From positions 165,470,394 to 165,534,393 of the forward strand of contig CP136069.1 of the NCBI GenBank assembly GCA_032622095.1: DNA of 64,000 nt. Direction: 5' to 3'. A program made the position numbers and the translations under genes. The notes under the pieces were generated by a model. That model had not been told where the DNA came from, made no database searches, and was given only the letters and a program-made list of their open reading frames with translations. This DNA comes from Siphonodentalium dalli. Its lineage: Eukaryota > Mollusca > Scaphopoda > Gadilida > Siphonodentaliidae. Below, piece by piece: positions 1-11,085 of the stretch. Position 1 is the stretch's first letter. The number at the start of each line of letters is the position of its first letter.

Positions 1-766
1 AATGCTAACCACAGTCAACTATATTATAAAATTGCCCAAAACCTGTTATTTATCAACATTTTGATCAACGAAATTTTGCCGGTTTGTCAAATATCTGACA
101 AAAAAGCAACTTGATGCATATCGCTTCTACCGTGTCGACTTTGTTTCTATTTGGTAGTAACAAATCAGAAGTGATGCACATCAGCCAGCTCACAACCTTA
201 TGTCAGATTTCCTAAACCCAAAGATGTGTAGCCGAAATCGCATTGAAATCAAATCGCGGACATGAAGGGACTTGACCGATGGCGTCGTGGTTGACGTGAG
301 GTCCAAATTCAGGAACCCCTCTTCCTCATCAGCATAACGTCTATCTGGTCATCCATGCTAACAAAGAACTGTATTTCCACCACATATGACCTGGCATTTA
401 TACCTGTATTGCCACAATATATCACGAGAATCCCGGGTCGTACGTTGTGAATGGTCGAATTATTGACAATATTAACAGGTCATGATTATCGCAATGTTGT
501 AAATGAGACGATAAGTGTTAAGGGACTGTATACCAAAACACACGCTTTGAGTTGTAAAAGTGGTACGAAATAATGATCGTACGTGTTCGTCAAAACTCTT
601 ACGCGTAATCGTTTTGCGAAAGGACTTTTTGGCCATACGGATAGACTTACGACTACGAATAGCTATCCGTATTCGTAATCGTAAAAGTGAGGATGCGAAA
701 GGTCTCTATTATATAGACACCGCCTCACGACTATCAGTAATGTAGACACACAGACTGAATCTCTGC
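1..766. other. Gene-free stretch
   Basis: No supported gene. The stretch at about 660-718 (CGTAATCGTAA...GCGAAAGG...CTATTATAT) recurs in similar form at 43620-43678, so part of this is dispersed repeat. Short open frames here show no recognisable domain. Confidence 0.5.
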
Positions 767-1820
767 GGAATGAGTGTTGAAGATATAATTGGGCTGGTGG
801 ATACTTACCACCTCTTTAGTGTCAAGAACGTGGACGTAAGAACACACAGAACGCCTTTCATAATTGAAATGAACCATGCAAGCATGTTGTATACTGTATG
901 CGAAGGCGCTCAATAATGGTTAGTGGTCAATCGATGGACGCTGTCAAATCCTATTAATTGGATACCCCTATACCGCGGCGATGACGGCCACTGATAGTTG
1001 CGCATTGAGCCCCATCGGCTATAAACCACCAGGGCTCGTATTCACCAACACAGGGTTTAATTTAAAAACACGGTAGTTTATTTGGTAGCGGCTGAACCCA
1101 CACGATATCTTCGCTGAATCGTTTACGGATGCACACATGATTTACCGGTTCTATACTAAAAGCCTCCCCAGGGGTCCGAGCGAGATGGGTAAAATCTATC
1201 GTGCAGAATAGACATGTATGTACCACAGTTCCAATCCCCATGTCGATAGCTTGAGTGGAAACGATACTGTTAGCCCCTAACTTGCGGGCGGTTCCATCAG
1301 GTACGCAAAATCCACCGAAAAGGCACCAAAAAGGCACCGACCGCATCTCCCTGTCTGCCTGACCACGGAAATGGACATCATACCATGCAGCGAATACCCA
1401 TATGCGTCAATGGGTTATCGGGCAAGTCGCTATATATATAGCTGTAGCGGGAGTGAATATATTAACCCATACGCTGCTGTCGAATTCGCTGTGAGTGTAC
1501 GTAAAACGCCGAATAGAACACTACCGACCGCACCACCACCAGGGGACCGAGCGAGATGGGGCATGCATTATCGTGCAGAATAGACCGGTATGTACCATGT
1601 AGTTTATAGCGGTCGAGGCTCAACGCTCAAGCTGTCTGTGGTCGTCGATCTCATTGACGTGGTGATATATATATATATAGGGTTATCCAATCAAGGGCCA
1701 CACTTATTGATCACCTTCGCATGTATCAGAATAATGCTTGATTTATTTTAATTATGGGCAGCGTAACATACAGAAACGGGAAGTATCCACCAGCCCAATT
1801 ATATCGCCAATACTCATTCC
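767..1820. repeat. Inverted-repeat-bounded element
   Basis: A 41-base arm at 767-807 is the imperfect inverted complement of 1781-1820 (core GGGCTGGTGGATACTT). Inside, 1168-1224 and 1539-1597 form a direct repeat built around GACCGAGCGAGATGGG and TCGTGCAGAATAGAC. I see no open transposase frame and no clear target duplication, so this may be a non-autonomous element or an old inversion. Confidence 0.5.
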
Positions 1821-1887
1821 CCAGAAGATTCATTCGTGAATCTCATCCTCCTTTTGCGGATTTTATCCGGTGAGTGTTCGCGACTTA

Positions 1888-2446
1888 AGGTCAATCCACA
1901 CCGGACGTGAGCGCGCGATTATAACGGCCGTTTTCTGTCGTCCGTAGCAGTTTAAAGCGCGCGAATTTTATATTCACACCGCAAGCAACTGAATCGCTGA
2001 CCACGTCGATGCGATCACAGCAGTGATTTTATGCTTCGTTAATTTCCCGCTTTTGGCAAACCAACGGGATAGTTAGGTCGCTGTCAAATAGGATGGTTAT
2101 ACGCGCCTAATCCTACTATTTGAAGGCGACACATTCATTCGTCGTCGCGATAACAAAGGTGGTGGAAGACTTTAGCGACATGCTGATAACAGAAGTACAA
2201 GGATAGATAAGAAGAGAAAATTCCCGGCAAGAGCTCGACGTAATAACAGGATCTTCTGGTTAAGTTTTGGTCCCAATCCATTCCAAGCTTGTGAAGTCAC
2301 CTTGCCCACAATTTGCTCCCCTCCCCGCGATAAAAAAAACCGCACAAACTGGAATTATAGAATGAAATTCAATTAAACGCAATTGCTATGAGAATTTAGG
2401 AAGCTCGTGCACCATTCCACTTGACATACTATATTTGACAATTAAA
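1888..2446. mobile_element. Truncated copy of the 61-kb TIR element
   Basis: Starts AGGTCAATCCACACCGG after TTA and runs co-linearly with 61151-61830, including the blocks GGCCGTTTTCTGTCGTCC, TCGCGATAACAAAGGTGGTG and GAATGAAATTCAATTAAACG. It diverges after about 2446, so the right terminal repeat seen at 62 kb is absent. Non-coding. Confidence 0.75.
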
Positions 2447-2911
2447 TGAGTATATTTACACACTAAGTGTTGTCATCACTAAATCCAGCATTCTGATTGG
2501 TCGGCGCCCACGTGGCTAGTTGCAGTTATTTCTCGGTGAATGCGCAACGCCTAATAACACCAAGCTAATAACACCATCGATACGTCATTAGGTTTGGAAA
2601 GACGAACGCGTAGTGCTTTGGGCGCATTTTGACTCGCGCAGGATTGACTTAATACATCATCGGGTTTCAACATGAAGAGAAATTGTTCCTATTAACTTTT
2701 GCCAAGGGTGCTATTGGGTATTTTGGGCTGATCTTGTCACGATACACGTGCCGCGAACCTTGCTAATAGGACTGAGCCAACGGGGTAAAAACAAAACATC
2801 ACCAGGGGACCACAGTCAACTGCAAACCACGCGTCGAATAGCTGCACTATAATTATATAAATCGTCTATTGTCTCCTGACTGGATGTCGCCGACCACGCA
2901 CTGAATTTGCA
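2447..2911. other. Gene-free stretch
   Basis: No gene recognised. The stretch ends in an AT-rich segment (about 2850-2862, TAATTATATAAATCG) just upstream of the small ORF at 2912. Confidence 0.4.
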
Positions 2912-3097
2912 ATGGGATGTACAAATTCGTCGAGGGACAAGGACCATCGTCTTATCCCGGTCCTCAGACTGCAAAAACGCCCGTGGGCTGTAAAGGATAA
3001 AGACAAGTCTAAGACTTTCCTAATCAAATTTCTGCGACAGGACACACTCAAGAACTCGATTGAAATTGAATCCGACATCCGCAATTTACTCTGTTAG
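2912..3097 (+). CDS. Small ORF with N-myristoylation-type start (MGCTNSS)
   Basis: A 61-residue frame starts MGCTNSSRDKD and ends in Cys-stop. Gly2 with Ser at position 6 or 7 fits the MGxxxS/T myristoylation signal, and Cys3 would be a typical palmitoylation site. The rest is Lys/Asp-rich (KDKDKSKTF) with an acidic end (EIESDIRN). I recognise no family. It may be a first exon, a small single-exon gene or chance: no donor site was clearly chosen and the opposite strand is also open over most of the same bases. Confidence 0.22.
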   Translation: MGCTNSSRDKDHRLIPVLRLQKRPWAVKDKDKSKTFLIKFLRQDTLKNSIEIESDIRNLLC

Positions 3098-4028
3098 TGT
3101 CGGTAACAAGGCTCTCTATGCATAAGGGGAGTCGAATTAAATGCGTAAGATGCAGCAATGACTAGCACCATTTACGCTTTGAAATATGTTTGTGTGCGCA
3201 ACAATACCATGTGGATGGCGGATAACTTTTTAGGTATGCTCGATGGTTGACGCGGAATATGAATATTTCGCAAGCGGCATGAAACTTTTTATTATATTAC
3301 TACCAATAGTCGTGCGCTATCATTGTGTCATCTATTGTCAGCATGTGTTGGAAACGTTCGCCATTCGTGTCCCTAACTCAATTTAGAATTTTGTGTGTGC
3401 AATATTGCTAAATTAATACTAGACCCAATGACTGTCCAGAATACCTAAAATTCATGCGGTACCAATTATGATCTTCCTGCACTGTGGATCCATTCATCAC
3501 TGGTTAATATCAAGGCACCAATGCACTTGGATATTTTCCATTCACTAGATGTTGAGGCATGTTTAAAACTGTTACAGGTGATGTGTTTAGGCTTTTAAAT
3601 TCTGAAATAAAAATTTACTTGCTTGTGTAAAAAATGTGTGTTTGTTCGTTTCGAACACCCACCCACACCGGCATACCTTCCTGAAATTTTAAAGACATGT
3701 GCACCCCTGCATAATAATATTTGTATTATCTGTTTAAATGATGGTGGATTTGCCGTGCGCCGTTTTAATTGTCGTAAAGCCGCGGATATTCGCAACACCT
3801 GGAAGGACAACATATCCTTGAGACGTCACCTATATATATGGCCATGTGTGTACATGCGTGTGTATAGATATATTGCAGATGGTTATAGAGATTCTACTTA
3901 TAATTGTCTCCGTTATTGAAGTACGATTTTCGGACACGTCGTCTCATTATACACCACTTATAGTGTTATATACCTGGGGTTCTCGAGAAGGGCGTGGAAC
4001 TTCTCACGGGTTTGTCGATGTGACGTTA
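3098..4028. other. Gene-free stretch
   Basis: AT-rich DNA with no recognisable coding region. Frames at 3623-3919 and 3846-4058 lack domains and overlap open frames on the other strand. Confidence 0.4.
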
Positions 4029-4513
4029 CAATACCAGTCAGAAGAAGTGGCATATTGAGGCGCGCCTTTATTGCGATAAGAACGCGCTTAATTTCGAAAA
4101 AGGCGCGATTATAGCGCAATACCAAAAATCTGTTTCGCTTATTATTGCGATATTGAGCGCAAATATTTCGATATTAAGACCCGATAGTGTTATATTTATA
4201 TTAGATAAATACTGTGCATATAGTGTACATATAATGTACGTATAGCGTTTACAACTATACATATATACAAATCTAAAACATTGTCTCTATTTATGCAATA
4301 AACAACATAGAAGAAGCAATAACTTGCTTTAAATGTCACAATTTGAGCGCATAAATGTCGCAATATTAAGCGCGAAATATTGCGATATTAAACGCAAAAT
4401 ATTTCAATAATATCGCAAGCGGCGCGCTTATAAGCGGTTCCACTTGCAATATTATTGCGATTTTGGGCGGTAAAATAGCGCGCTTAATATACCACTTCTT
4501 TTGACTGGGACTG
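4029..4513. mobile_element. Tc1/mariner-type MITE with TA duplication
   Basis: The left end CAATACCAGTCAGAAGAAGT and the inverted right end CAGTCCCAGTCAAAAGAAGT are flanked by TA at 4027-4028 and 4514-4515. The interior has many GCGC/TTGCGATATT motifs and no ORF. The TA duplication with CAG-type ends fits Tc1/mariner; the superfamily call is inference. Confidence 0.75.
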
Positions 4514-5023
4514 TACTTTTTAGCAGATCATCGGGTTCATCCTCATATACTATAGAGAAGTGTCGAAAAAAAGTTGTTAATCGCCACCGTTGGTACATTG
4601 TATAAAGACACGTTATATAGGTATAAACGTTTCACATACGTTTTGAACGGCGAAGTGATATACATACAGCAGGGACTACAAATTACCGCGTTACAGTAAC
4701 ACCGTGGGGGGGGGGGGTATAGTTCGAAGTTGACACGTTGATAAACAAAACGTTAGTTATTCTTTCATAGATATGTGATATTATATGACATATGTGATAA
4801 TATGTGATAAAACAAATGTTATCATAAATTTGAATAGCTTTTATACATGTTCACAATTCCCTCAGTTTTCATACCCCTTCGCCAGGTAACATCACTAATG
4901 CACTGAGTTGCCACGGGGTCCACGGAGGGTTGAAGTGTTAACAAATTTCTTCGTTGTTTTAAGTTATAACTTTCTAATGATATTATTAGAATCATGGTAC
5001 ATGCATAAACAAAATACACACTT

Positions 5024-5125
5024 AGTGTTTCAGAATATCAAATGTACACCACTCGTGGGATTGATGATTATTAGATGTAAATTATCAATCCCACTCGTGG
5101 TGCAAATTTGGCTTTCAGAAACACT
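5024..5125. repeat. About 100-base snapback hairpin
   Basis: AGTGTTTCAGAATATCAAAT... at 5024 pairs imperfectly with the segment ending AGAAACACT at 5125. The inner arms carry GGGATTGAT and ATCAATCCC around an 18-20 base loop. It could be a tiny palindromic MITE; a microRNA-like hairpin cannot be excluded from sequence alone. Confidence 0.55.
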
Positions 5126-5531
5126 ACGTGTGTATTATATATATCTGCGGGACACCTATCTATAAATATATTCAATATCAACTGAAATACAGGTGGATTA
5201 TTTTCACATTCTTTAGAGTGTACATGGTTTTTCTTGTGAAGGGTGTGTAACTGATTATGTTCATACTTAGAACTGTCAATGTAACGCTAGTTTAAAGCAG
5301 CCTATCTGTGTCAGCCACATATACATATACCATACATTCCGTTCCTGCATGAACAGACACGTCAAATCGCTTTCTGGTTACAGCGACAACCACATTACTC
5401 AGAAGGTATTCCTAAAATATGAACACCAACAGTTTGACCACGTTCCTTACCATAGTATGTCCAAACACTGTGACCCAACTACTGACTGCATGGCAACCGA
5501 TTGTTATATTTTCATATTTGTATCGTTACAG

Positions 5532-5653
5532 GGTGTTGCTTTCTTCTCTTACACGTGGAGCTTTGGTTGGTTTCTGTGTAAATTCGTCAACTACATGCAG
5601 AATGTTTCAATGATTTGCTCAGTTATGACGCTCACGGCAATGAGCATAGAACG
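5532..5653 (+). CDS. Internal exon of a class A GPCR (kisspeptin/GPR54-like), ECL1 to TM3
   Basis: The exon is preceded by TATCGTTACAG and followed by GTGAGTGATC, starts in phase 0 and ends two bases into an Arg codon. It encodes about 40 residues: a TWSFGWFLCK segment (the WxFG motif of extracellular loop 1 and the conserved TM3 disulfide Cys), then VNYMQNVSMICSVMTLTAMSIER, in which the final ER is the E/DR(Y) motif at the cytoplasmic end of TM3. CKxVNYxQxVS...TLTAMS is the pattern I associate with kisspeptin receptors and related peptide receptors; that assignment is from memory. Exons for TM1-2 and TM4-7 were not found in the window, so they may lie outside or behind long introns. No stop or frameshift lies within the exon. 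An orphan duplicated exon is the alternative. Confidence 0.7.
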
Positions 5654-5667
5654 GTGAGTGATCATAG

Positions 5668-6060
5668 TACACTGTAAATCCATGTGTTAAGAATCCGAAC
5701 GTGTTAAGTCGGCAATGTGTTCATATTTGACATGCTATGCGTTATAATACATCACGTTGATGTTAAGCTCCATTTATCATACAGTGGCCACATCACGTTG
5801 GTGTTAATAATATGGCATGCTGTGCCTATCTGAACGTCATACTGGCGTTAAAAGATATCGAACCGTGGTGGCCATCGCTATACTCCGTATAACGAAATTG
5901 GTATTTTTAATGAGTAACTTAGACATGAAATGTTTGCATGAGCAGAATAAAATGTTATTATAATATAATTTTGGTTTTATTTGTACTTTTCGAGATTTTT
6001 GCGATAGGATTGAACACTAACGTTCAATAACGTGTTCATGGTACTTAACACAGGTGTGAT
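5668..6060. repeat. Repeat with ACACTGTAAA end and GTGTTAA motifs
   Basis: Begins TACACTGTAAATCCATGTGTTAAG and contains repeated (A/C)GTGTTAA and CACGTTG(A/G)TGTTAA motifs. The same end in inverse orientation, CTTAACACATAGGTTTACAG, occurs at about 37736-37755 in another GTGTT/AACAC-rich block, which suggests one repeat family. Boundaries are approximate. Confidence 0.45.
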
Positions 6061-6084
6061 GATTCGCGTCCAATTCCGTAAATT

Positions 6085-6215
6085 GAATCGGCACGTGCCG
6101 CATGCGCAGTCGGCATCAATTCCACAAAACTTTTGGTGGGAAACTTTTCAGAAATCGCCGCCATCATTGTTTTGATCACAGCGTTCAAATATTTCTTTAA
6201 TTATTCAAATAACAG
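6085..6215 (+). promoter_or_regulatory. CpG promoter-like region and possible 5' UTR exon of the 845-aa gene
   Basis: A short GC-rich island holds the palindrome CGGCACGTGCCG (E-box CACGTG), then CGCATGCGCAG (an NRF-1-like site) and GCCGCCATCA (a YY1-like site). These motifs are typical of TATA-less animal promoters. About 40 bases later AATAACAG|GTATAT could be a 5' splice donor, with TTATTTTTCCAAG directly before the ATG at 6786 as acceptor. Transcription start and splicing are inferred. Confidence 0.4.
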
Positions 6216-6785
6216 GTATATATACAACTTTGCAAGGCTGTCACCCAATTAGATAATGTATTTTTTAACCTACGGTAGACTAGTTTAGTAGTTTGAATCT
6301 AATGCAACACGTACGTTCAAAATCAAATGCAAGTTCAAGAAGTTGCAACTGAGAACTGGCAGCCGCAGTGGCATTGCCATTCCCGGCCATTGTGATTGTG
6401 ACTGTCACGATTGTGACTTTTCTGTGTTACGATGATTGTGATTGTCACTGAATCTGATTGTCAATTAATTTGTCATGACTCAGACTGAGTCATGTTGACG
6501 TTGTGCCAACTTGTGCAGCCAATTGAATTCCAAATTGTCATTGTGCCAATTTCACTTTGACTTTCAGCTTCATGACCTCAGCAGCTCAGGCCCGCCCAAT
6601 AAATTGAATAAATTCAATAATGGCAATATATAAATACAGTGAATACTATTATACTGGGATGCCAAAAATCTTAATCTTATCTTATGTTTTAAAATAAATA
6701 AACTGGTATAAAATAAATACAAATTTCCCACCACTGACACTGTCTGACTGTCACTTTCTCGGCGGGCAATGTTTATTTTTCCAAG

Positions 6786-9323
6786 ATGGAACCAAATCAT
6801 CCATTTATTTGCAATCTGTGCTATTTCACTGCACATGACTTTGGTATTTTCCAAAACCATTATATCAGAATGCACAAAGATGACCCAAATTTTTTTGTGG
6901 CATGTGATGCAGAAAATTGTGGTTATACCACAAAGAAATGGGGAAATTTTCGTACACACTTCTCTAGAAACCATAGGCATACTAGGATGGAAGCGACTGA
7001 TGTGTATGCAAACATGGAAGTTGACAATGAAGATAGTAGTATTAGTACGGGAACTGACTTTGCAAATGCAGCAACAAATCCCTTCAATGCTCAGACCCAA
7101 GAATTAGTTTTTACATTGTCACTAGAGGGTCAACACAATGTATCGCAGACCAGCATAAACAAAATAGTGAGTAGCGCTGGTACGTTATTGCAGCGCAATT
7201 TGTCTGCCTTTAAAGATACAGTGAAGAAAAGGTTGTCAGAACGCGGTATTGCTGATATTGATGGATTGTTAGATGATATACCAGTTGAAAATTTTCTAGA
7301 TCAATTAGATACATCCAAAAAGCGATTAAAGTGTTATATGAAAAGTGACTCAATTCCGTATATAGCACCAGAGTCCATTGAATTAAACCGCCGAAACATC
7401 ACCAAAAATGGGCAAATTGTTGAAGTTCCGAACTTTGGTTACTACATTCCTTTAGAGCAGTCTCTGCACAATTTATTAGAGCTACCTGAGGTATGGAATT
7501 ATGTACAACATCCCCATTTTTCTTCCAATGAGGATTATATGCAGGATTTTTGTGATGGTGAGTTTTTTCAGACACATCCCCTTTTCATAGAAAATAAGAC
7601 TGCACTGCAGTTGATTCTGAATACCGATGATCTGGAGATTACAAATCCACTTGGGTCTCACACAAAGAAACATAAAATATCAATATTTTATTATACACTC
7701 GGCAATATTCCACCTGAGCATAGATCAAAGTTGCAAGTTATTCAACTTATTGGTATTGCTAAGACACAAAGCGTAAGAACAAAGGGTTCATTAAATACAT
7801 TTCTCAGTGACTTCATATCTGTTGTTAACAAATTGTCAACTGAGGGACTGACGTTTAAGCTTTATGGTGAAGATGTATTTTTGAAAGGTACATTGGTATT
7901 TGTTCCAGCTGACACGCTAGCTTCTAATTGGCTGGGTGGTTTTAAGGAAGGTGTCGGATTTGCCCGTAAGAATTGTAGAAATTGTGATATATCTGCCAAA
8001 AAACTGTCACTGATTTCAGTAGATCATCAAGTAACACACAGAGATGAAGATCTTCACAGGGCCCAATGTGGTAGACTTGAACAATATTCCGATGCCGTTA
8101 GGAAATATTGGAGCAAAATGTGGGGAATAAATCAGTCCAGCTGTCTCCTAAAGATCAAGGACTTCAGCATCACAACTGGAATGGTCCAAGACCCAATGCA
8201 TATATTTTTAGAGGGAATCGTTCCTTTGGTGATGTCCCTTTTTTTCTACAGAGTTATAGTTGTGGAAAAATGGTTTTCAATCAAATGGCTCAACACACAG
8301 ATATCTGGTTTCAGATATTCTTACCTTCACAAGAATAGCAAACCAGAACCAACTTTTGCCAAGAATTCAGAAGGGGGAATCAGCGTGAAGCAAAGCTCTT
8401 CAGCTATTTTAGTTCTGTGCAATATTATTCCACTAATTATCTCATCTAATAAGATACCCAAGGGGTACTGTTATTGGATTAATCTTTTGAAGCTCATCCA
8501 GTTGGTGATGATATGCACAAGTTCATATTGCTCCAAGGATACTCCCCAGTTGTTGCGGATATTGGTAGCAAGTTTTCTGGAGGAATATAAAACTTTATAT
8601 CCCAAAGCACCATTTACTCCCAAATTGCATTATTTAGTACATCTGCCCAGGCAGATGTCACTATATGGGCCACTCAGACACCATTGGTGCATGCGTTTCG
8701 AGGCCAAACATGGGTTTTTCAAAGCTAAGCGATACCGAAATTTTAAGAACCTTCCCCTCTCTATGGCTCGACAACACCAACTATATATGGCCCACCGGCA
8801 AATCAGGTATGATGGGGCAGGTCCAGTGAATTTTCTATATGGAGGAGATTTGTGTCCAGAAGGTACACAGTGTAACTTGATTGAAAAATATCCCCAGTTG
8901 AGCGAATGTTTCCGCACTTTGCTGCCGTCAAATGTGCCGGGATTCAATCATTTGAATTCTCAGGATTTGGGTCAATTTGCTGCTTACGTTGTTGATAATA
9001 TACATATTCATGGTTTGGAATACAGGACAGGTTGTTGTTTAGTGAAAAGTTATGATAAACTTACCGACTGTCCTACATTTTGTATTCCTGATAACATATT
9101 TGTCCTCAACAACAGCAAATACTTCATCATAGAACTAACTGAACCAGCATTCTTTGACACTCACACTAATCATTATCAGATTGTCCCCATTGGACGATAT
9201 GAATTGCTGCCATTTTGCAATCTTCAGTTTAAATGGCCTCTAAGTGTATATGTTCATGCAGGCCGTCATGTTGTTCATAACTCAAACAGTCATATGTGTG
9301 AATCCCTTGAAGAGTACATGTAA
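6786..9323 (+). CDS. Two-zinc-finger, EnSpm/Tnp2-like transposase-derived protein
   Basis: Intact intronless frame of 845 residues. The N-terminus has two C2H2 fingers: C9-C12-H25-H30 and C40-C45-H58-H63. A long middle region carries blocks typical of animal proteins related to EnSpm/Tnp2 transposases: EITNPLGSHTKKHK with FYYTLGNIPP (about residues 285-310), GGFKEGVGFARKNCRNC (about 385-400), DPMHIFLEG (about 468-476) and KLHYLVHLP...MRFEAKH (about 613-642). These match my memory of a widespread family of uncharacterised invertebrate and fish proteins. The Asp usual in HDxLEG of classical Tnp2 is Ile here, so catalytic competence is doubtful. No terminal inverted repeats were found around the gene and a promoter-like island lies upstream, so a domesticated gene is possible; a single-copy relic transposase is the alternative. 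A partial broken copy lies at 35312-36742. Confidence 0.75.
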   Translation: MEPNHPFICNLCYFTAHDFGIFQNHYIRMHKDDPNFFVACDAENCGYTTKKWGNFRTHFSRNHRHTRMEATDVYANMEVDNEDSSISTGTDFANAATNPFNAQTQELVFTLSLEGQHNVSQTSINKIVSSAGTLLQRNLSAFKDTVKKRLSERGIADIDGLLDDIPVENFLDQLDTSKKRLKCYMKSDSIPYIAPESIELNRRNITKNGQIVEVPNFGYYIPLEQSLHNLLELPEVWNYVQHPHFSSNEDYMQDFCDGEFFQTHPLFIENKTALQLILNTDDLEITNPLGSHTKKHKISIFYYTLGNIPPEHRSKLQVIQLIGIAKTQSVRTKGSLNTFLSDFISVVNKLSTEGLTFKLYGEDVFLKGTLVFVPADTLASNWLGGFKEGVGFARKNCRNCDISAKKLSLISVDHQVTHRDEDLHRAQCGRLEQYSDAVRKYWSKMWGINQSSCLLKIKDFSITTGMVQDPMHIFLEGIVPLVMSLFFYRVIVVEKWFSIKWLNTQISGFRYSYLHKNSKPEPTFAKNSEGGISVKQSSSAILVLCNIIPLIISSNKIPKGYCYWINLLKLIQLVMICTSSYCSKDTPQLLRILVASFLEEYKTLYPKAPFTPKLHYLVHLPRQMSLYGPLRHHWCMRFEAKHGFFKAKRYRNFKNLPLSMARQHQLYMAHRQIRYDGAGPVNFLYGGDLCPEGTQCNLIEKYPQLSECFRTLLPSNVPGFNHLNSQDLGQFAAYVVDNIHIHGLEYRTGCCLVKSYDKLTDCPTFCIPDNIFVLNNSKYFIIELTEPAFFDTHTNHYQIVPIGRYELLPFCNLQFKWPLSVYVHAGRHVVHNSNSHMCESLEEYM

Positions 9324-9836
9324 CTACATTATAATATGCATACATACTACAATTACAAATGTACTACTGTATATATAAGCAGATAGGTTTAATATAAATG
9401 TTTTCTTCAGTGCCGTGAGTTACAATCAAACTAGGCAAGACCACTCGCTTCCCCCACTTACCCCGGTAACCTTATACACTGCAGTAGGCTGGTGGTTGCA
9501 AGTACATGTCGGCTGTAAATATCGTTCTGTGTTGGAATAGCAAGTACTCACATAATATACTGTCACCTGCTAATTGTCTGACTCTACGTCGGCTGCATGC
9601 TCAATACACAATTCATGCGATGATGCGCGTATACTTTCAAAGACTTAATTCCGGAACGGTGTCAGCGAAAACATGGCTAATTTTTAGACATTGAGCCTTA
9701 AACAGCCTTTTAGACACTGCGAATCTATTAAAACATGTTACAAATAAATATCACGTGATCAAGGCACAAAATAAGACGTCAGTCATTTGCAGAATGAGGT
9801 CCCCAGAGGATAAATTTAGTGATGCTAACCCGCATA
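9324..9836. other. 3' flank of the transposase-derived gene
   Basis: No gene. The segment includes the likely 3' UTR; only a weak AATATA-type poly(A) signal (about 9392) is visible. Nothing here mirrors the upstream flank as a terminal inverted repeat. Confidence 0.4.
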
Positions 9837-9942
9837 CAGTGATGCCCACAATAATTGACCTCTTAAGTTAACCACAACAGAATTATGGGAAATTTTTCAG
9901 GATTTAGTTGGAAATATGGCTTGTTGCCATTCATCGGAATGG
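9837..9942. mobile_element. Half copy of the CAGTGATGCCC mariner-type MITE
   Basis: Begins CAGTGATGCCCACAATAATT after TA and runs through GAATTATGGGAA and TTTCAGGATTTAGT to TTGCCATTCATCGGAATGG, co-linear with one arm of the complete element at 28248-28430. The second arm is missing. Confidence 0.7.
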
Positions 9943-11085
9943 CCAACTGAAGCTCAATGAATGAATGATCTAGCCTACTCAAAGACTTGTGTACACAACT
10001 ATATAAACTTCTATCAATGTTATAAAAGCCTGCAAAACACATTCTTTTGTTGATTACCATTTACAGGGAGTCAAAAGTTCAGATTATTCTTGTTGATAAA
10101 ACATCTCCCCCAGAATAAAATATTATATAAAGAAAAAAAAATCGCGTGCGTGCATGTATTTCAAATTTTTTTGGCTTGAAAAAACAGGAAATCGATTTTG
10201 GCAGGCCTAAAACAGTTTGTTTATGGTCTGGATACAACCCTAATAGATGTACTCTTTTGTGTCACAACCGGAATCAATACAAAAAATTGTAACCACCACC
10301 TGCTTACAAAACTGTATAATGTTTAGGGGGGGGGGGGGGTGTATTCCTTTTAATTGTCTGTAGACGGTACAGCAGATTGATTCTACTGTGCATAATGTAC
10401 ATGTGTTAAGTACAGAGTCAACATCTTTACTTTTAATTAGGCAAAATGTGTTCTGCATGTGTGTGTAAAACCCATGGATGTATCTTCTGGGACATATCAA
10501 CAAGTACTAGTATGTCATTATACATGTAGGTATCACAGGTACTGTAACTAGTATGACTTTCTAATAATAGTTTCTATTACAATGTAATCAAACTATTAAT
10601 CATTGTCTTCGAGAGCCAGAAAGCATTACAATTTTAAGATATTTAAAAACTCCCTCTTAAATGGGGCTTTTATCCTCGAACACAAGCTTATTTTTTAGAT
10701 GCACGTACGTTGCCTTGCAAGTTGATAAATACCTGATAAATTGTCTAATTCTAAAAAATCCTTATTTCTCGAGAAGTTGAACATGGGTATATTTAAAGTC
10801 CGGAACTGTGACCGCAGCCTCAAGAAGTTTGTAGTGTGTGATACAACTTTGAGTTCTTTGAAAGAAAAAGGTGAGTTGTACATTGATTTGGTTTATTATT
10901 AGTATATAAAGCAGGGTATTTTTTGTTTTGAAAATATTGATTCTAAAGCGTTTTTTTTTCAATCCTAAAATATTGGTCAGCAGTTGCTTGAAATTAATTA
11001 GCAGTTTCTGGGCCGGGATAATTATGTTATACAAGTTATAGTCTTATATAGAACATTGTAGAGTGACTCCCCTTAGCCCAGATGC
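9943..11085. other. Gene-free stretch
   Basis: AT-rich DNA with a poly(G) tract at about 10327-10339. No exon or repeat boundary could be supported. Confidence 0.4.

Noticed and set aside
1062-1583. 70-94 codon frames on both strands as genes
   Set aside because: They overlap a direct repeat (1168-1224/1539-1597) inside an inverted-repeat element and show no domain.
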